64,000 nt of DNA from DATAES01 sp036493595 (GTDB lineage Bacteria > Actinomycetota > Acidimicrobiia > Acidimicrobiales > JACDCH01). The notes beneath the pieces are model-generated. The model was not told where the DNA came from. It saw nothing but the letters and a program-made list of their open reading frames with translations, and searched no databases. The DNA lies in the NCBI GenBank assembly GCA_036493595.1, contig DASXPN010000073.1:68265-132264 (forward strand). Reading direction: 5' to 3'. Every line of letters starts with the position of its first letter. The stretch's first letter is position 1. A program made the position numbers and the translations under genes. This document shows, piece by piece, positions 50,874 to 59,405 of this stretch.

Positions 50874-52412
50874 ATGGCCGAAGGCACGCCCGTACGTACT
50901 GTGGCCGAGGTCATGAGCGCACCGCCGGTCACGGCGCTCCCTTCGGAGACGCTTGCGGACGCGACGACCCGCATGCGTGACCGCAGCGTCGGTTCGGTGA
51001 TCGTCGTGGACGGCGAACGTCCGATCGGCATTCTCACCGAACGGGATCTCGTGCGGTTCGCAGCGTCGGGCTCGGACGCCAGTGGCACGAAGGTCAGCGA
51101 GTGGATGACCGAGGATCCCGACTGCATCGCGCCGGGCGTCAACGTGCAAGAGGCGTTCACGTCACTGGCGTCGCACGGGTACCGCCACATCCCGGTCGTC
51201 GAGGACGCCCGGCTCGTCGGTGTCGTGTCGATGCGCGACCTCATGAAGCTGGCGCAGATCCAGCCCGTCGTGCACCCGTCGACCATCGAAGCGCCGCCAG
51301 GGCTCGAAGGCGTCATCGTCGCCGAGACATCGGTCGGCGACGTGCGCGGGCTGCAGGGCTTCTACCACTACCGGCAGTACAACGCCGTCGAGCTGGCGGA
51401 CAAGCGGCGGCTCGAGGACTCGTGGTTCTTGTTGTTCGACGGCCACTTGCCATCGGTGACCGAACGCTCGGCGTTCCTTTCCGAGGTCGGGCCGTTGCGC
51501 TCCATCCCGGATTCGGTGCGGCCGGTGTTGCCGGCGATCGCGACGGCATCGTCGTCGGTGATGGAAGGTCTGCGCACCGCGCTCTCGTTGGTGGCGGCAT
51601 CGCTCGGCTTCAAGCCGACGCTCGACATCCCTGCCGACGTGCGGCGGGCGAACGCGCTGCAACTCTGCGCGGTGACGCCGACGCTGATCATGGCGTTGCA
51701 CCGGCACCGCGAAGGACTCGAGCCGATCGAGCCGCGGGACGATCTCGGTTACGGCGCCAACTACTTGTGGATGCTGAACGGTCAAGAGCCCGACCCCGAC
51801 ATCGCCCGTGCCGTCGAGCAGTACCAGATCACGACCATCGACCATGGCTTCAACGCGTCGACCTTCACGGCGCGCGTCATCGTGTCGACCGGTGCGGACG
51901 TCGGCGCCGCGGTGGTCGGCGGCATCGGCGCACTGTCCGGGCCGCTGCACGGCGGTGCGCCCTCGCGTGCGCTCGACCTCCTCGACGCCATCGGTACTCC
52001 GGAAAACGCCCGCCCCTACCTTGTCGACTTGGTGCAGCGCGGCGAGCGCATCATGGGTTTCGGCCATCGCGTCTACAAGACCGACGATCCCCGCTCGATC
52101 TTCCTGCGCGGTGTCGCGGAACGGATCCAGGCGCCCAAGGTCGAGTTCGCCAAGCAGGTCGAGCAGACGGTCGTGTCGGTCCTGGACGAGCTGAAGCCCG
52201 GCCGCAACCTGTACGCGAACGTCGAGTTCTACGCCGGCGTCGTGATGGACTGCGCGTTGCCCCGGACACTCTTCACCCCGACGTTCGCGTCGTCGCGCGT
52301 CATCGGCTGGGCCGCCAACCTGCTCGAGCAAGCGGCGGACAATCGCATCATCCGCCCGTCGGCGCGCTACGTGGGTCCGCCGCCTCCGGTGCCGGTACCC
52401 GACGAAGCATGA
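50874..52412 (+). CDS. Citrate synthase with N-terminal CBS-domain pair
   Basis: A 512-residue fusion. Residues 10-62 (VAEVMSAPPVTALPSETLAD ... PIGILTERDLVRFAA) and 72-128 (VSEWMTEDPDCIAPG ... LVGVVSMRDLMKLA) are two CBS domains forming one Bateman module. Residues 140-500 are citrate synthase with catalytic residues in GPLHGGAPS (His near 355), GFGHRVYKTDDPR (His near 396) and YAGVVMDCAL (Asp near 460). Bateman modules bind adenine nucleotides, so allosteric control is likely. ATG at 50874 follows GAGGAGG. The stop overlaps the next gene as ATGA. It could be a 2-methylcitrate synthase variant. Confidence 0.9.
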   Translation: MAEGTPVRTVAEVMSAPPVTALPSETLADATTRMRDRSVGSVIVVDGERPIGILTERDLVRFAASGSDASGTKVSEWMTEDPDCIAPGVNVQEAFTSLASHGYRHIPVVEDARLVGVVSMRDLMKLAQIQPVVHPSTIEAPPGLEGVIVAETSVGDVRGLQGFYHYRQYNAVELADKRRLEDSWFLLFDGHLPSVTERSAFLSEVGPLRSIPDSVRPVLPAIATASSSVMEGLRTALSLVAASLGFKPTLDIPADVRRANALQLCAVTPTLIMALHRHREGLEPIEPRDDLGYGANYLWMLNGQEPDPDIARAVEQYQITTIDHGFNASTFTARVIVSTGADVGAAVVGGIGALSGPLHGGAPSRALDLLDAIGTPENARPYLVDLVQRGERIMGFGHRVYKTDDPRSIFLRGVAERIQAPKVEFAKQVEQTVVSVLDELKPGRNLYANVEFYAGVVMDCALPRTLFTPTFASSRVIGWAANLLEQAADNRIIRPSARYVGPPPPVPVPDEA

Positions 52413-52840
52413 AGGTCGAGATCTTCGACGGCGACGCCGACGAGCTCGGCGTCGCGCTGAAGCAACTCGTGCCACAGCTTTCGAAGTCGAACCCGCCGCC
52501 GAGCGCCGAAGAGGTCTCGACGATGCTGGCGTCGGACTCGATCACGCAGTTCGTGGCCCGCGACGACGACGGTCGCATCATCGGCGTGTCGACGCTCGCC
52601 GTCTTCCCCATCCCGACGGGGATGCGGGCGTGGATCGAGGACGTCATCGTCGACGAGTCGATCAACGGCAAGGGCATCGGCACCGCGCTCACCGAGGCCA
52701 TGCTGGATCACGCTCGCTCAGCCGGGTGTCGCACGGTCGATCTCACGTCGCGCCCGTCGCGCGAATCCGCCAACCACATGTATCGCAAGGTCGGCTTCGA
52801 GCAGCGCGAGACGAACGTCTACCGCATCACGCTGGAGTAG
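52409..52840 (+). CDS. GNAT-family N-acetyltransferase
   Basis: A 143-residue single GNAT domain. AWIEDVIVDESINGKGIGTAL carries the acetyl-CoA pyrophosphate loop (NGKGIG), and SRPSRESANHMYRKVGFEQRE is the C-terminal motif. It would acetylate a small molecule or protein amine. ATG at 52409 overlaps the citrate synthase stop by 4 bp, so the two are coupled. A link with citrate synthase (acetyl-CoA use) is possible but only by context. Confidence 0.88.
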   Translation: MKVEIFDGDADELGVALKQLVPQLSKSNPPPSAEEVSTMLASDSITQFVARDDDGRIIGVSTLAVFPIPTGMRAWIEDVIVDESINGKGIGTALTEAMLDHARSAGCRTVDLTSRPSRESANHMYRKVGFEQRETNVYRITLE

Positions 52841-52865
52841 CGCCACTGGCGCCAAAGTGGCGCTA
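52838..52865. promoter_or_regulatory. Perfect 10-bp palindrome upstream of the FitA/VapC genes
   Basis: TAGCGCCACT-GGCGCCAA-AGTGGCGCTA is a perfect 10-bp inverted repeat around an 8-bp spacer that itself is nearly palindromic. It ends 10 bp before the antitoxin start. TAGGCT at 52863-52868 could be a -10 box of a leaderless transcript, which would place the palindrome over the promoter, as expected for an antitoxin autoregulation operator. Confidence 0.65.
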
Positions 52866-52875
52866 GGCTTCGCAT

Positions 52876-53106
52876 GTGCCCAGCATCCAGGTGAAAGACG
52901 TGCCGGACGCCGTCCACGCCACGCTCCGGAGACGGGCGGCGTCAGCGGGAATGTCGCTCCAGGAGTACCTACTCGCGCGGCTGGTTGCCGAGGCGTCTTC
53001 GCCGACGCTCGACGAGGTGCTCGAGCGCGCCGGCCAGCGCGCCGCGGGCAGCGCGACGTTGCGCGATGCCGCAAAGGCCGTGCGCGCCGATCGCAGCCAC
53101 CGTTGA
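52876..53106 (+). CDS. FitA-like ribbon-helix-helix antitoxin
   Basis: A 76-residue antitoxin of the FitA/VapB type. The N-terminal ribbon-helix-helix (IQVKDVPDAVHATLRRRAA, then SAGMSLQEYLLARL) binds DNA as a dimer, and the C-terminal part (LDEVLERAGQRAAGSA) should wrap around the toxin. The start is GTG at 52876, only 10 bp after the palindrome. The stop overlaps the toxin start as TTGA. Confidence 0.87.
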   Translation: MPSIQVKDVPDAVHATLRRRAASAGMSLQEYLLARLVAEASSPTLDEVLERAGQRAAGSATLRDAAKAVRADRSHR

Positions 53107-53495
53107 TCGTTGTGGACGCGAGCGTCCTCGTGACCGCGCTGGCCGATGACGGCCCGGACGGTGAGCGCACGCGCCGCCGGCTCGCCGGCGAACGTCTGGC
53201 CGCACCACACGTGATCGACATCGAGGTCATCTCGGCATGGCGTCGGCTTGCGGCCGCGGGTCATCTCGAGGAGCGTCGTGCTGCGCTTGCACGTGTCGAC
53301 CTGCGGGCGCTCCCGATCGAGCGAGTGCCGCACGCGGCCCTGCTCGAACGCTGCTGGCAGCTTCGCGCCAACATGACGGCTTGCGACGCGGCGTACGTCG
53401 CACTGGCCGAGCTCGTCGATGCGCCGCTGCTCACGGCCGATGCCAAGCTGGCGGCGACGCCGGGTCCGACATGCACGATCGAGGTGTTGCGCTGA
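53103..53495 (+). CDS. vapC: VapC-type PIN-domain toxin
   Basis: A 130-residue PIN-domain ribonuclease toxin. The acidic active site is complete: D5 (IVVDASVL), E41 (IDIEVISAW), D95 (TACDAAYVALAE) and D113 (LLTADAKLA). VapC toxins cleave tRNA or rRNA when free of antitoxin. The start is TTG at 53103, overlapping the antitoxin stop by 4 bp. The pair has intact key residues and is probably functional. Confidence 0.88.
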   Translation: MIVVDASVLVTALADDGPDGERTRRRLAGERLAAPHVIDIEVISAWRRLAAAGHLEERRAALARVDLRALPIERVPHAALLERCWQLRANMTACDAAYVALAELVDAPLLTADAKLAATPGPTCTIEVLR

Positions 53496-53520
53496 CGACG
53501 ATCGGAAGGCTGACTCGACC

Positions 53521-54060
53521 ATGACCGACCTGGACGAGCAGGGCCGCCAGGAACCTCCACTCACGGCCGACGAGGCATCGACCCTGCTCGGCTTCCTCGA
53601 CTACCAGCGCGCCACTCTGGAATGGAAGTGCGCCGGGGTCGACGCCGCCGGCCTGCGCGCGACCGTGGCCGCGTCGTCGATGACGCTCGGCGGGTTGCTC
53701 AAGCACATGGCCTATGTCGAGACCAACTGGTTCTCGAGATGGTTGCACGGCCGCGATCGCCAGCCACCGTGGGACGCGGTGGACTGGGACGCCGATCCTG
53801 ACTGGGAGTGGCACACGGCCGCCGACGACTCATCCGACGCGCTGTTCGCGCTCTGGCACGACGCCGTCGACGGCGCTCGCGTGTCCGTAGCGGATGCGCT
53901 GGCCGACGGCGGTTTGGATCGGCAGGCCGAGCGAACCTGGCCGGACGGTCGTTCGCCCAGCCTGCGATGGATCCTGTGTCACATGGTCGAGGAGTACGCG
54001 CGGCACAACGGTCATGCCGACCTCCTGCGCGAGTCCGTGGATGGTGTGACCGGGGAGTAA
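53521..54060 (+). CDS. DinB-family (DUF664) protein
   Basis: A 179-residue four-helix-bundle protein. DYQRATLEWKCAGVDAAGL opens the domain. The metal-binding histidines are in LLKHMAYVETNWF, and in the C-terminal ARHNGHADLLRE segment. Relatives are thiol-dependent S-transferases (mycothiol or bacillithiol) or of unknown function. ATG at 53521. It is 25 bp after vapC. Substrate unknown. Confidence 0.87.
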   Translation: MTDLDEQGRQEPPLTADEASTLLGFLDYQRATLEWKCAGVDAAGLRATVAASSMTLGGLLKHMAYVETNWFSRWLHGRDRQPPWDAVDWDADPDWEWHTAADDSSDALFALWHDAVDGARVSVADALADGGLDRQAERTWPDGRSPSLRWILCHMVEEYARHNGHADLLRESVDGVTGE

Positions 54061-54102
54061 GCCCCTACCTCAGCGTCGAGTGATCGCGTCGAGTGATCAG
54101 CC

Positions 54103-54879
54103 TCAGCTTCGGCTGGTCGAGCGGAGCTTGAAGCGGGCGCCGACGGGGTCGACGGCTTCGGCGAGACGCCCGTATGGCGTGTCCTCGGCGGCGGTGACGA
54201 CGGACGCGCCGAGCTCCACGGCCTTCGCCAGTGACGCGTCGGTGTCGGCGGTGCCGAAGTAGATCGACCATTGCGCCGGCGTGCCCTCCGGGTAGAGCCC
54301 GGTGGCGTCCAGGATCCCCGCGAGCGCCGCTTCACCTTCGCCGAGCGTCGTGTAGCGGAAGTCCTGCGTGTCGCTCATCGTGAACGGGTCCCACCCGAAC
54401 ACCTCGCGGTAGAAGTCGACGGTCGCGTCGTACGCGGGAGTGTGGAGCTCGAACCACGACGGTGAGCCGGGCTCGTCGTACACGCCGAAGCCCTTGTTGA
54501 GTCCGGGCTGCCACACGCCGATCGCCGCGCCGCCCGGATCGACCACGAACGCCATCGTGCCGAGCTCCATCACCTGCATCGGCGGGAGCACCACGCTGCC
54601 GCCGTTGGCGGCGGCGGCTTTCGTGACGAGTTCGGCCTCTTCGGCGGCGAGGTAGATCGACCACGCGTCCTGTGCGTTCGGCTGCCCCGCGTTGCCCATG
54701 CAACCGGCGACCATCACGCCCCGCTGCGAGAAGTTGATGTAGCCGCCGTACTCCTCGCCGGCTTGCTCCGACGTCCAACCGAACAGCTCGCCGTAGAACG
54801 TACGGCTCTTGTCCGGGCTGGACGTTCCGAGCTCGATCCAGCACGGGGCACCGATGGGGGCTTCGTCACGCGTCGGCAC
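54103..54879 (-). CDS. Two-domain VOC-family (glyoxalase-like) protein
   Basis: A 258-residue protein with two tandem VOC folds. The first starts GAPCWIELGTSSPDKSRTFY and the second GSPSWFELHTPAYDATVDFY. Each has the paired beta-alpha-beta-beta-beta pattern and ends with a (V/D)DPxGA(A/R)-type segment. This layout matches the actinobacterial CFP-30B/hydroxylase-like group. No activity can be assigned. ATG at 54879. Confidence 0.85.
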   Translation of the reverse strand: MPTRDEAPIGAPCWIELGTSSPDKSRTFYGELFGWTSEQAGEEYGGYINFSQRGVMVAGCMGNAGQPNAQDAWSIYLAAEEAELVTKAAAANGGSVVLPPMQVMELGTMAFVVDPGGAAIGVWQPGLNKGFGVYDEPGSPSWFELHTPAYDATVDFYREVFGWDPFTMSDTQDFRYTTLGEGEAALAGILDATGLYPEGTPAQWSIYFGTADTDASLAKAVELGASVVTAAEDTPYGRLAEAVDPVGARFKLRSTSRS

Positions 54880-55010
54880 AGTGGCCTCCTCTTCAGATTC
54901 ACGTCGTTGTCGTCAGGTTCGACGCTCGGGCGGCCCAGAACTCATCGCGTGAAGTGGGAGCAACCGGCGGAGTCGTAAAGGTTCGTCGCCGGTCCGCCGA
55001 TTACGTCGCC

Positions 55011-55694
55011 GTGACACGTGCGACGCAGGCGGCCCCCGCGCGACTCATCGTTCCGACCGAACCCCTGATGCCGTGGTTGGCGGCGTCGGTCCTCGCCGCG
55101 TCCGCGTACACCGTCGGGATCGCCGCCGGACTCAGCGGCGCAAAGACGCAATGGGTGATCCTCACGGTGGCCTGCTGCTCGCTGCTGACCGCCACGGTCC
55201 TCGTGTGGTGCCGGTCGCGCCAGCAGCAACTCGAGGTCCGACGATCGCAGTCGTCGCGCCCCGCACCGGAGGAGCTGTCGCCGTGGGCGATGCAGTCGAC
55301 GCTGGTCGACGGGGGCGACCGTCACCTGCCGCCGTACGCGGAGGGCATGTTGCGGTATTCGGACGCGGTGGTCGAGTTGCTCGAGCACGGGGTCGGTGTC
55401 GCGCTCGACCGCGGGATGGACAGCACCGAGCTGGCGGCGGCGCGCGATGACGCGGCCGCACTGAACCATCTCCTCACGGCCATGGCCGCGGAGCCGGCAC
55501 GGCTCGACAAAGTGGCCAAGGTCCACACGATCTGTTCGCTCTGGGAAGCAGGGCAGGACCATGTCGAGCGGGAAGTGGCCGCCCTCGATCCCGAATTCCA
55601 CCGGCGCTGGCGGGCGCGCAACATCGCAGTGCTGCGTCTGCGTCACGGTGATCGGCCGCGGCGCGAAGAGCCAGCCCTGCCGTATCAGGAGTGA
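55011..55694 (+). CDS. Hypothetical membrane protein
   Basis: A 227-residue protein with two hydrophobic helices near the N-terminus (PWLAASVLAASAYTVGIAAG and VILTVACCSLLTATVLVWC) and a soluble helical C-terminal part (MLRYSDAVVELLEHGVGVAL). This general shape resembles TadB-like or septum-associated membrane proteins but I recognise no family. GTG at 55011; the frame is open to 54954. It lies 85 bp upstream of the pilus gene cluster on the same strand. Confidence 0.6.
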   Translation: MTRATQAAPARLIVPTEPLMPWLAASVLAASAYTVGIAAGLSGAKTQWVILTVACCSLLTATVLVWCRSRQQQLEVRRSQSSRPAPEELSPWAMQSTLVDGGDRHLPPYAEGMLRYSDAVVELLEHGVGVALDRGMDSTELAAARDDAAALNHLLTAMAAEPARLDKVAKVHTICSLWEAGQDHVEREVAALDPEFHRRWRARNIAVLRLRHGDRPRREEPALPYQE

Positions 55695-55779
55695 CCACAC
55701 GTTCCACCGACCGGACTAACCCGGTTGGGCTATGGGCCGTTTGGCCTAAAGGGTCGCTCCGATCGACCCGATTCGGACC

Positions 55780-57114
55780 ATGCAGGGTGAGGCATTCGCG
55801 GCCACAGAAGGGACCGGCGGAAACGTGGGAGCTGTCTGGATCGAGGCGGAGAGCGACGCGCGGATCGACGCGCGGGCCGACATCGTCAGTCTCGACGGGT
55901 GCGCGCCACAGCCGGGAGCAGCCGTGGCGGTGACCACCCGCTCTCGTGGTTGGCGGCTTGGCGACCTGTCCGCCCTCGTCGCCGTCGCGCAGTTGTGGTC
56001 CGAAGCGCAGGAGCAACTGGCGGAGGACGAGGCGAACCTCTATCGCACCTACGGTCCGCGCTGGCCGCTCGTGCCGCGCCATCACGGTGGGCTGGCGACG
56101 CAGGCAAACGACATCTTGACGACCGGCATCGTGCCCGTGCGGACCGACGGTGCCGACGCCGTCATCCTCCTCCAGCAGCTCGAGTCCTTCGTGACCTACA
56201 CGAAGGACATCGCCACCCATGTGCGCGAGCAGACCTCGTTGCTCGGCGAAGGCCTCGGTACCGATCTCACCGGCCTGTCGCTCGGGCAGTTGCGCCGCGT
56301 CAGCGTGGCCGTCCTCCGGCTGGCGGATACGCCTCCCCCGAATCCCGCCTGGTGCCGGCCGGCGGCCGCACGTGCTGCCGCGGTGGCGCTGGCCGCATTC
56401 GGTGAGGAGATCCGAGCCGCAGGCGCGGTGCACCACCACTTGTACGAGGAGTTCACCGACGAGGTGTGGGACGTATCGGCGGTCCGCAGCCAGACCGACA
56501 CCGATCGGTGGTGGCGGCTCGCCGCTCGCCGGCGCGCCCGCGCGGAGCTCACGGAAGTGAGTCGCACCGGCCGGCCACCAGCTGACGTCAAGGCGACGAT
56601 GGCGACGTTGCGGCGCGCCTCGGCCTTGCGCGACGACGTCGACTCCTCGTGGTCGTCCCTGCGCGGTCATCTCGGTTGGTTCGCGGACACCCGACTGCCC
56701 GACGCTGACGGCGCCGCGCACTCGTTGGCGGCCATCCAGGAACTGAACGACGCTTTGGGAGATCGGGTGAACGTCGAGCAGCTCATCGAGCTCGCAGCCG
56801 CGGACGCGTTCGTCTGCGAGGAGCTCACCGGCCCGGGCGACGCGATCGCCGATGCGGTCGCGGCGTGGTCGGGATTGGCGCGGCGATTCAACGGGCCCGA
56901 TCCACTCGCGTTCACCGCGCCCGAGCTCGGCCAATGGGCGATCGTCACGGCGCAGAGTCTCGAAGTCGTGCGCGTGTTGAAGGAGACCACCGCATCGTTG
57001 CGCCCGAGCGTTCGCACGGTCGACCAGTTGTTCGACGACGCGGTCGCTCGCGACCGCGTGGCTCAACTGCGCTCGTTGTTCGGACTCGAACCCGCAGAGG
57101 AGAGCGCGGGATGA
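55780..57114 (+). CDS. Unknown helical protein, first gene of the Tad pilus operon
   Basis: A 444-residue, mostly helical soluble protein (LGDLSALVAVAQLWSEAQEQ ... VTYTKDIATHVREQTSLLGE ... LDDAVARDRVAQLRSLFG-like segments) with no recognised domain, signal peptide or membrane helix. Its stop overlaps cpaB as ATGA, so it is coupled to the pilus genes and may have a role in pilus assembly or regulation. ATG at 55780. The 85 bp upstream (55695-55779) hold the probable operon promoter, but no clear box pair stands out. Confidence 0.75.
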   Translation: MQGEAFAATEGTGGNVGAVWIEAESDARIDARADIVSLDGCAPQPGAAVAVTTRSRGWRLGDLSALVAVAQLWSEAQEQLAEDEANLYRTYGPRWPLVPRHHGGLATQANDILTTGIVPVRTDGADAVILLQQLESFVTYTKDIATHVREQTSLLGEGLGTDLTGLSLGQLRRVSVAVLRLADTPPPNPAWCRPAAARAAAVALAAFGEEIRAAGAVHHHLYEEFTDEVWDVSAVRSQTDTDRWWRLAARRRARAELTEVSRTGRPPADVKATMATLRRASALRDDVDSSWSSLRGHLGWFADTRLPDADGAAHSLAAIQELNDALGDRVNVEQLIELAAADAFVCEELTGPGDAIADAVAAWSGLARRFNGPDPLAFTAPELGQWAIVTAQSLEVVRVLKETTASLRPSVRTVDQLFDDAVARDRVAQLRSLFGLEPAEESAG

Positions 57115-57911
57115 ACCGCATCACCATTCTCATCGTTGCCGCCGTCGTTGCCGTCGGGTCGTGCTTCGGCCTCGTGAAGTACGCGAGCGGCGCGGAGAAT
57201 CGCGCCGTCGAGGCGTCGAAGCCGGTGCAAGTGCTCGTCGCACAGAAGGACGTGCCGGCCGGCACCGCGTTCAGCACGGCGTGGAACGACCATCGCATCG
57301 CGTTCGCGCAGACGCTGCAATCGCTCGTACCGCCGACCGCGGTGACGGACCCGACCGCGCTGCAGGGGATGGTCGTCACGGCTGCGCTCGTGCAGGGTCA
57401 ATACGTGGTGCGCGGCGCGTTCGCCGATCCCGCGACGGTCGGACGCGTGGGTCCGCCGACATTCGCGAACCAGCTCCCCAACGGGACGGTCGCGGTGTCG
57501 TTCAAGGCTGAGGCCGCGTCCGCCGTGTCGGACCTCGTCCGTCCCGGCGATCACGTGAACCTGCTCGTGCAGGTGCCGAACGCATCGGTGCTCGGCCTGC
57601 CCGACTCGGGCGGCGCGGCTGTCGTCCACATCTTCCAGGATCTCGAGATCATCGCCATCGGTGACGTGACCGCGCCGCCGCCCGACGCGACCGAGGCGCC
57701 GAAGAACCCGGGCACCGGTCTGTACACCGTCGCCGTGGCGCCGGAGGATTCCGCCCGTTTGCTGCTCCTCAGCAACGAGTACGACGTCTTCGTCACGCTC
57801 GTCGGGCCGAAGACCCAGCCTTCTGACATCCCGCCGATCGCCGATCGCGAGTCGGTTCCTCCTCTCGATGCCGCGCAACCGCCGGTGACCGCGGCCGCCG
57901 GCACACCGTGA
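57111..57911 (+). CDS. cpaB: Flp pilus assembly protein CpaB (RcpC), SAF domain
   Basis: A 266-residue protein with one N-terminal membrane helix (ITILIVAAVVAVGSCFGLV) followed by a SAF domain (VQVLVAQKDVPAGTAFSTAW) and a CpaB/RcpC-type beta domain (AVSFKAEAASAVSDLVRPGD HVNLLV region, here AVSDLVRPGDHVNLLVQV). RcpC/CpaB proteins help assemble the Tad pilus, probably near the secretin or its Gram-positive counterpart at the cell wall. ATG at 57111 overlaps the preceding stop; its own stop overlaps cpaF as GTGA. The tail is Ala/Pro-rich. Confidence 0.88.
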   Translation: MNRITILIVAAVVAVGSCFGLVKYASGAENRAVEASKPVQVLVAQKDVPAGTAFSTAWNDHRIAFAQTLQSLVPPTAVTDPTALQGMVVTAALVQGQYVVRGAFADPATVGRVGPPTFANQLPNGTVAVSFKAEAASAVSDLVRPGDHVNLLVQVPNASVLGLPDSGGAAVVHIFQDLEIIAIGDVTAPPPDATEAPKNPGTGLYTVAVAPEDSARLLLLSNEYDVFVTLVGPKTQPSDIPPIADRESVPPLDAAQPPVTAAAGTP

Positions 57912-59401
57912 GCCTGCTCCGCCAGCGAATCCTCGACGCGTCACACGACCACGGAGCGAGCGCGGTCGCGCTCGCGGATGCCGACGCCGACGCCGACGGC
58001 GACATCGCGGCGGCGGTCGACGGCGACGACGGACACGCCGCCAAGATCGCCGCCCTCCGACCCACGCCCCCTCCACCCCCTCCGGAACAACGCGACCGAC
58101 TCGCACCCGATGTGCACATACGGGTGCACAGGCAGATCATCCGCGAGCTCGGACCGGTGCTCTACGACAACGCCATCGATGAGGAGGAGCTCGAGCAGCG
58201 GCTGCAGGAAGCGATCGTCGCCGCCTTCTCCGAGAACGGCGCGCCGCTCGACGGCGAGCTCTTCGACCAGTTCGCGCAAGACGTCCGTAACGACGTCATC
58301 GGCTACGGGCCGATCGAGGAGTTCCTCGGCGACGAGACCGTGACCGAAATCATGGTCAACGGCCCCGAGATCATCTTCCTCGAGCGCGAGGGCAAGGTGG
58401 TCGAGGTGCCGTCCGGCTTCGTCGACGGTGATCACGTCCGCCGCGTCATCGACAAGATCGTGTCGCAGGTCGGCCGGCGCATCGACGAAGCCTCGCCGAT
58501 GGTCGACGCCCGCCTGCCCGACGGTTCCCGCGTGAACGCAGTGATCCCGCCGCTCGCCATCGACGGGCCCTTCCTCACCATTCGAAAGTTCGCCACCGAT
58601 CCATTCACGGCCGAAGACCTCGTGCAGTTCGGCACACTCGACGAACGCAGCGTTCGCTTCCTGCGCGCGTGCATCGAAGGGCGGCTGAACATCATCGTCT
58701 CGGGCGGGACAGGCACAGGCAAGACGACGCTGCTCAACGTGCTGTCGTCGTTCATCCCGAACGGCGAGCGGATCATCACGGTGGAGGACGCGAAGGAACT
58801 GCAACTCCACCAGCGCCACGTGCTCTCGATGGAGACGCGGCCCGCCAACATCGAAGGCGCGGGTGCGATCGCGATCCGCGACCTCGTGAAGAACAGCCTT
58901 CGTATGCGGCCCGACCGGATCGTCGTCGGCGAGTGCCGTGGCGGTGAAGCGCTCGACATGCTGCAGGCGATGAACACCGGTCACGACGGCTCGATGACGA
59001 CCGTCCACTCGAACAGCCCACGCGACGCGCTCGCCCGCATCGAGACGCTCACGTTGATGGCGGGCTTCGACCTGCCCATCCGAGCCATCCGCGAGCAGGT
59101 CGCGTCCGCCGTCGACCTCATCGTGCAGCTCAGCCGGTTGCGCGATGGCTCACGTCGCGTCACCCACGTGACCGAAGTCGACGGCATGGAAGGCGAGCGC
59201 ATCACGCTTCAGGACATCTTCTTGTTCGACTACAACGCCGGCGTCGATTCGTCCGGCCGCCATCGCGGTGAGCTGTTCCCGACCGGCGTGCGCCCCAAGT
59301 TCTCCGAGAAGCTCGAGGCCGTCGGGGTCGAGGTCGACCGCTCGATGTTCGAGGCGGCCGGCACCCGCACGCTGAAGGACCGTATGGCGGAACTGCGGTG
59401 A
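57908..59401 (+). CDS. cpaF: Pilus assembly ATPase CpaF/TadA
   Basis: A 497-residue secretion ATPase that powers Tad pilus assembly. The N-terminus has an Ala/Asp-rich repeat (ADADADADGD) and a Pro run. The ATPase core begins IGYGPIEEFLGDETVTEIMV. Walker A is SGGTGTGKTTLLNVL (near residue 265), the Asp box and Walker B follow (RPDRIVVGECRGGEALDML), and HSNSPRDALARIETL is the His-box region. The start is GTG at 57908, overlapping cpaB. The protein acts at the inner face of the membrane with TadB and TadC. Confidence 0.94.
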   Translation: MSLLRQRILDASHDHGASAVALADADADADGDIAAAVDGDDGHAAKIAALRPTPPPPPPEQRDRLAPDVHIRVHRQIIRELGPVLYDNAIDEEELEQRLQEAIVAAFSENGAPLDGELFDQFAQDVRNDVIGYGPIEEFLGDETVTEIMVNGPEIIFLEREGKVVEVPSGFVDGDHVRRVIDKIVSQVGRRIDEASPMVDARLPDGSRVNAVIPPLAIDGPFLTIRKFATDPFTAEDLVQFGTLDERSVRFLRACIEGRLNIIVSGGTGTGKTTLLNVLSSFIPNGERIITVEDAKELQLHQRHVLSMETRPANIEGAGAIAIRDLVKNSLRMRPDRIVVGECRGGEALDMLQAMNTGHDGSMTTVHSNSPRDALARIETLTLMAGFDLPIRAIREQVASAVDLIVQLSRLRDGSRRVTHVTEVDGMEGERITLQDIFLFDYNAGVDSSGRHRGELFPTGVRPKFSEKLEAVGVEVDRSMFEAAGTRTLKDRMAELR

Positions 59402-59405
59402 CCGC

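Noticed and set aside
54075..54101. Direct repeat of GCGTCGAGTGATC in the gap after the DinB gene
   Set aside because: Two adjacent 13-bp copies are probably slippage. There is no further structure and no sign of a mobile element or CRISPR.
55695..55779. Possible riboswitch before the Tad operon (short GC stems around GGGCTATGGGCC and GGCCTAAAGGG)
   Set aside because: The segment is only 85 bp, and I could not fit it to a known riboswitch core such as cyclic di-GMP.
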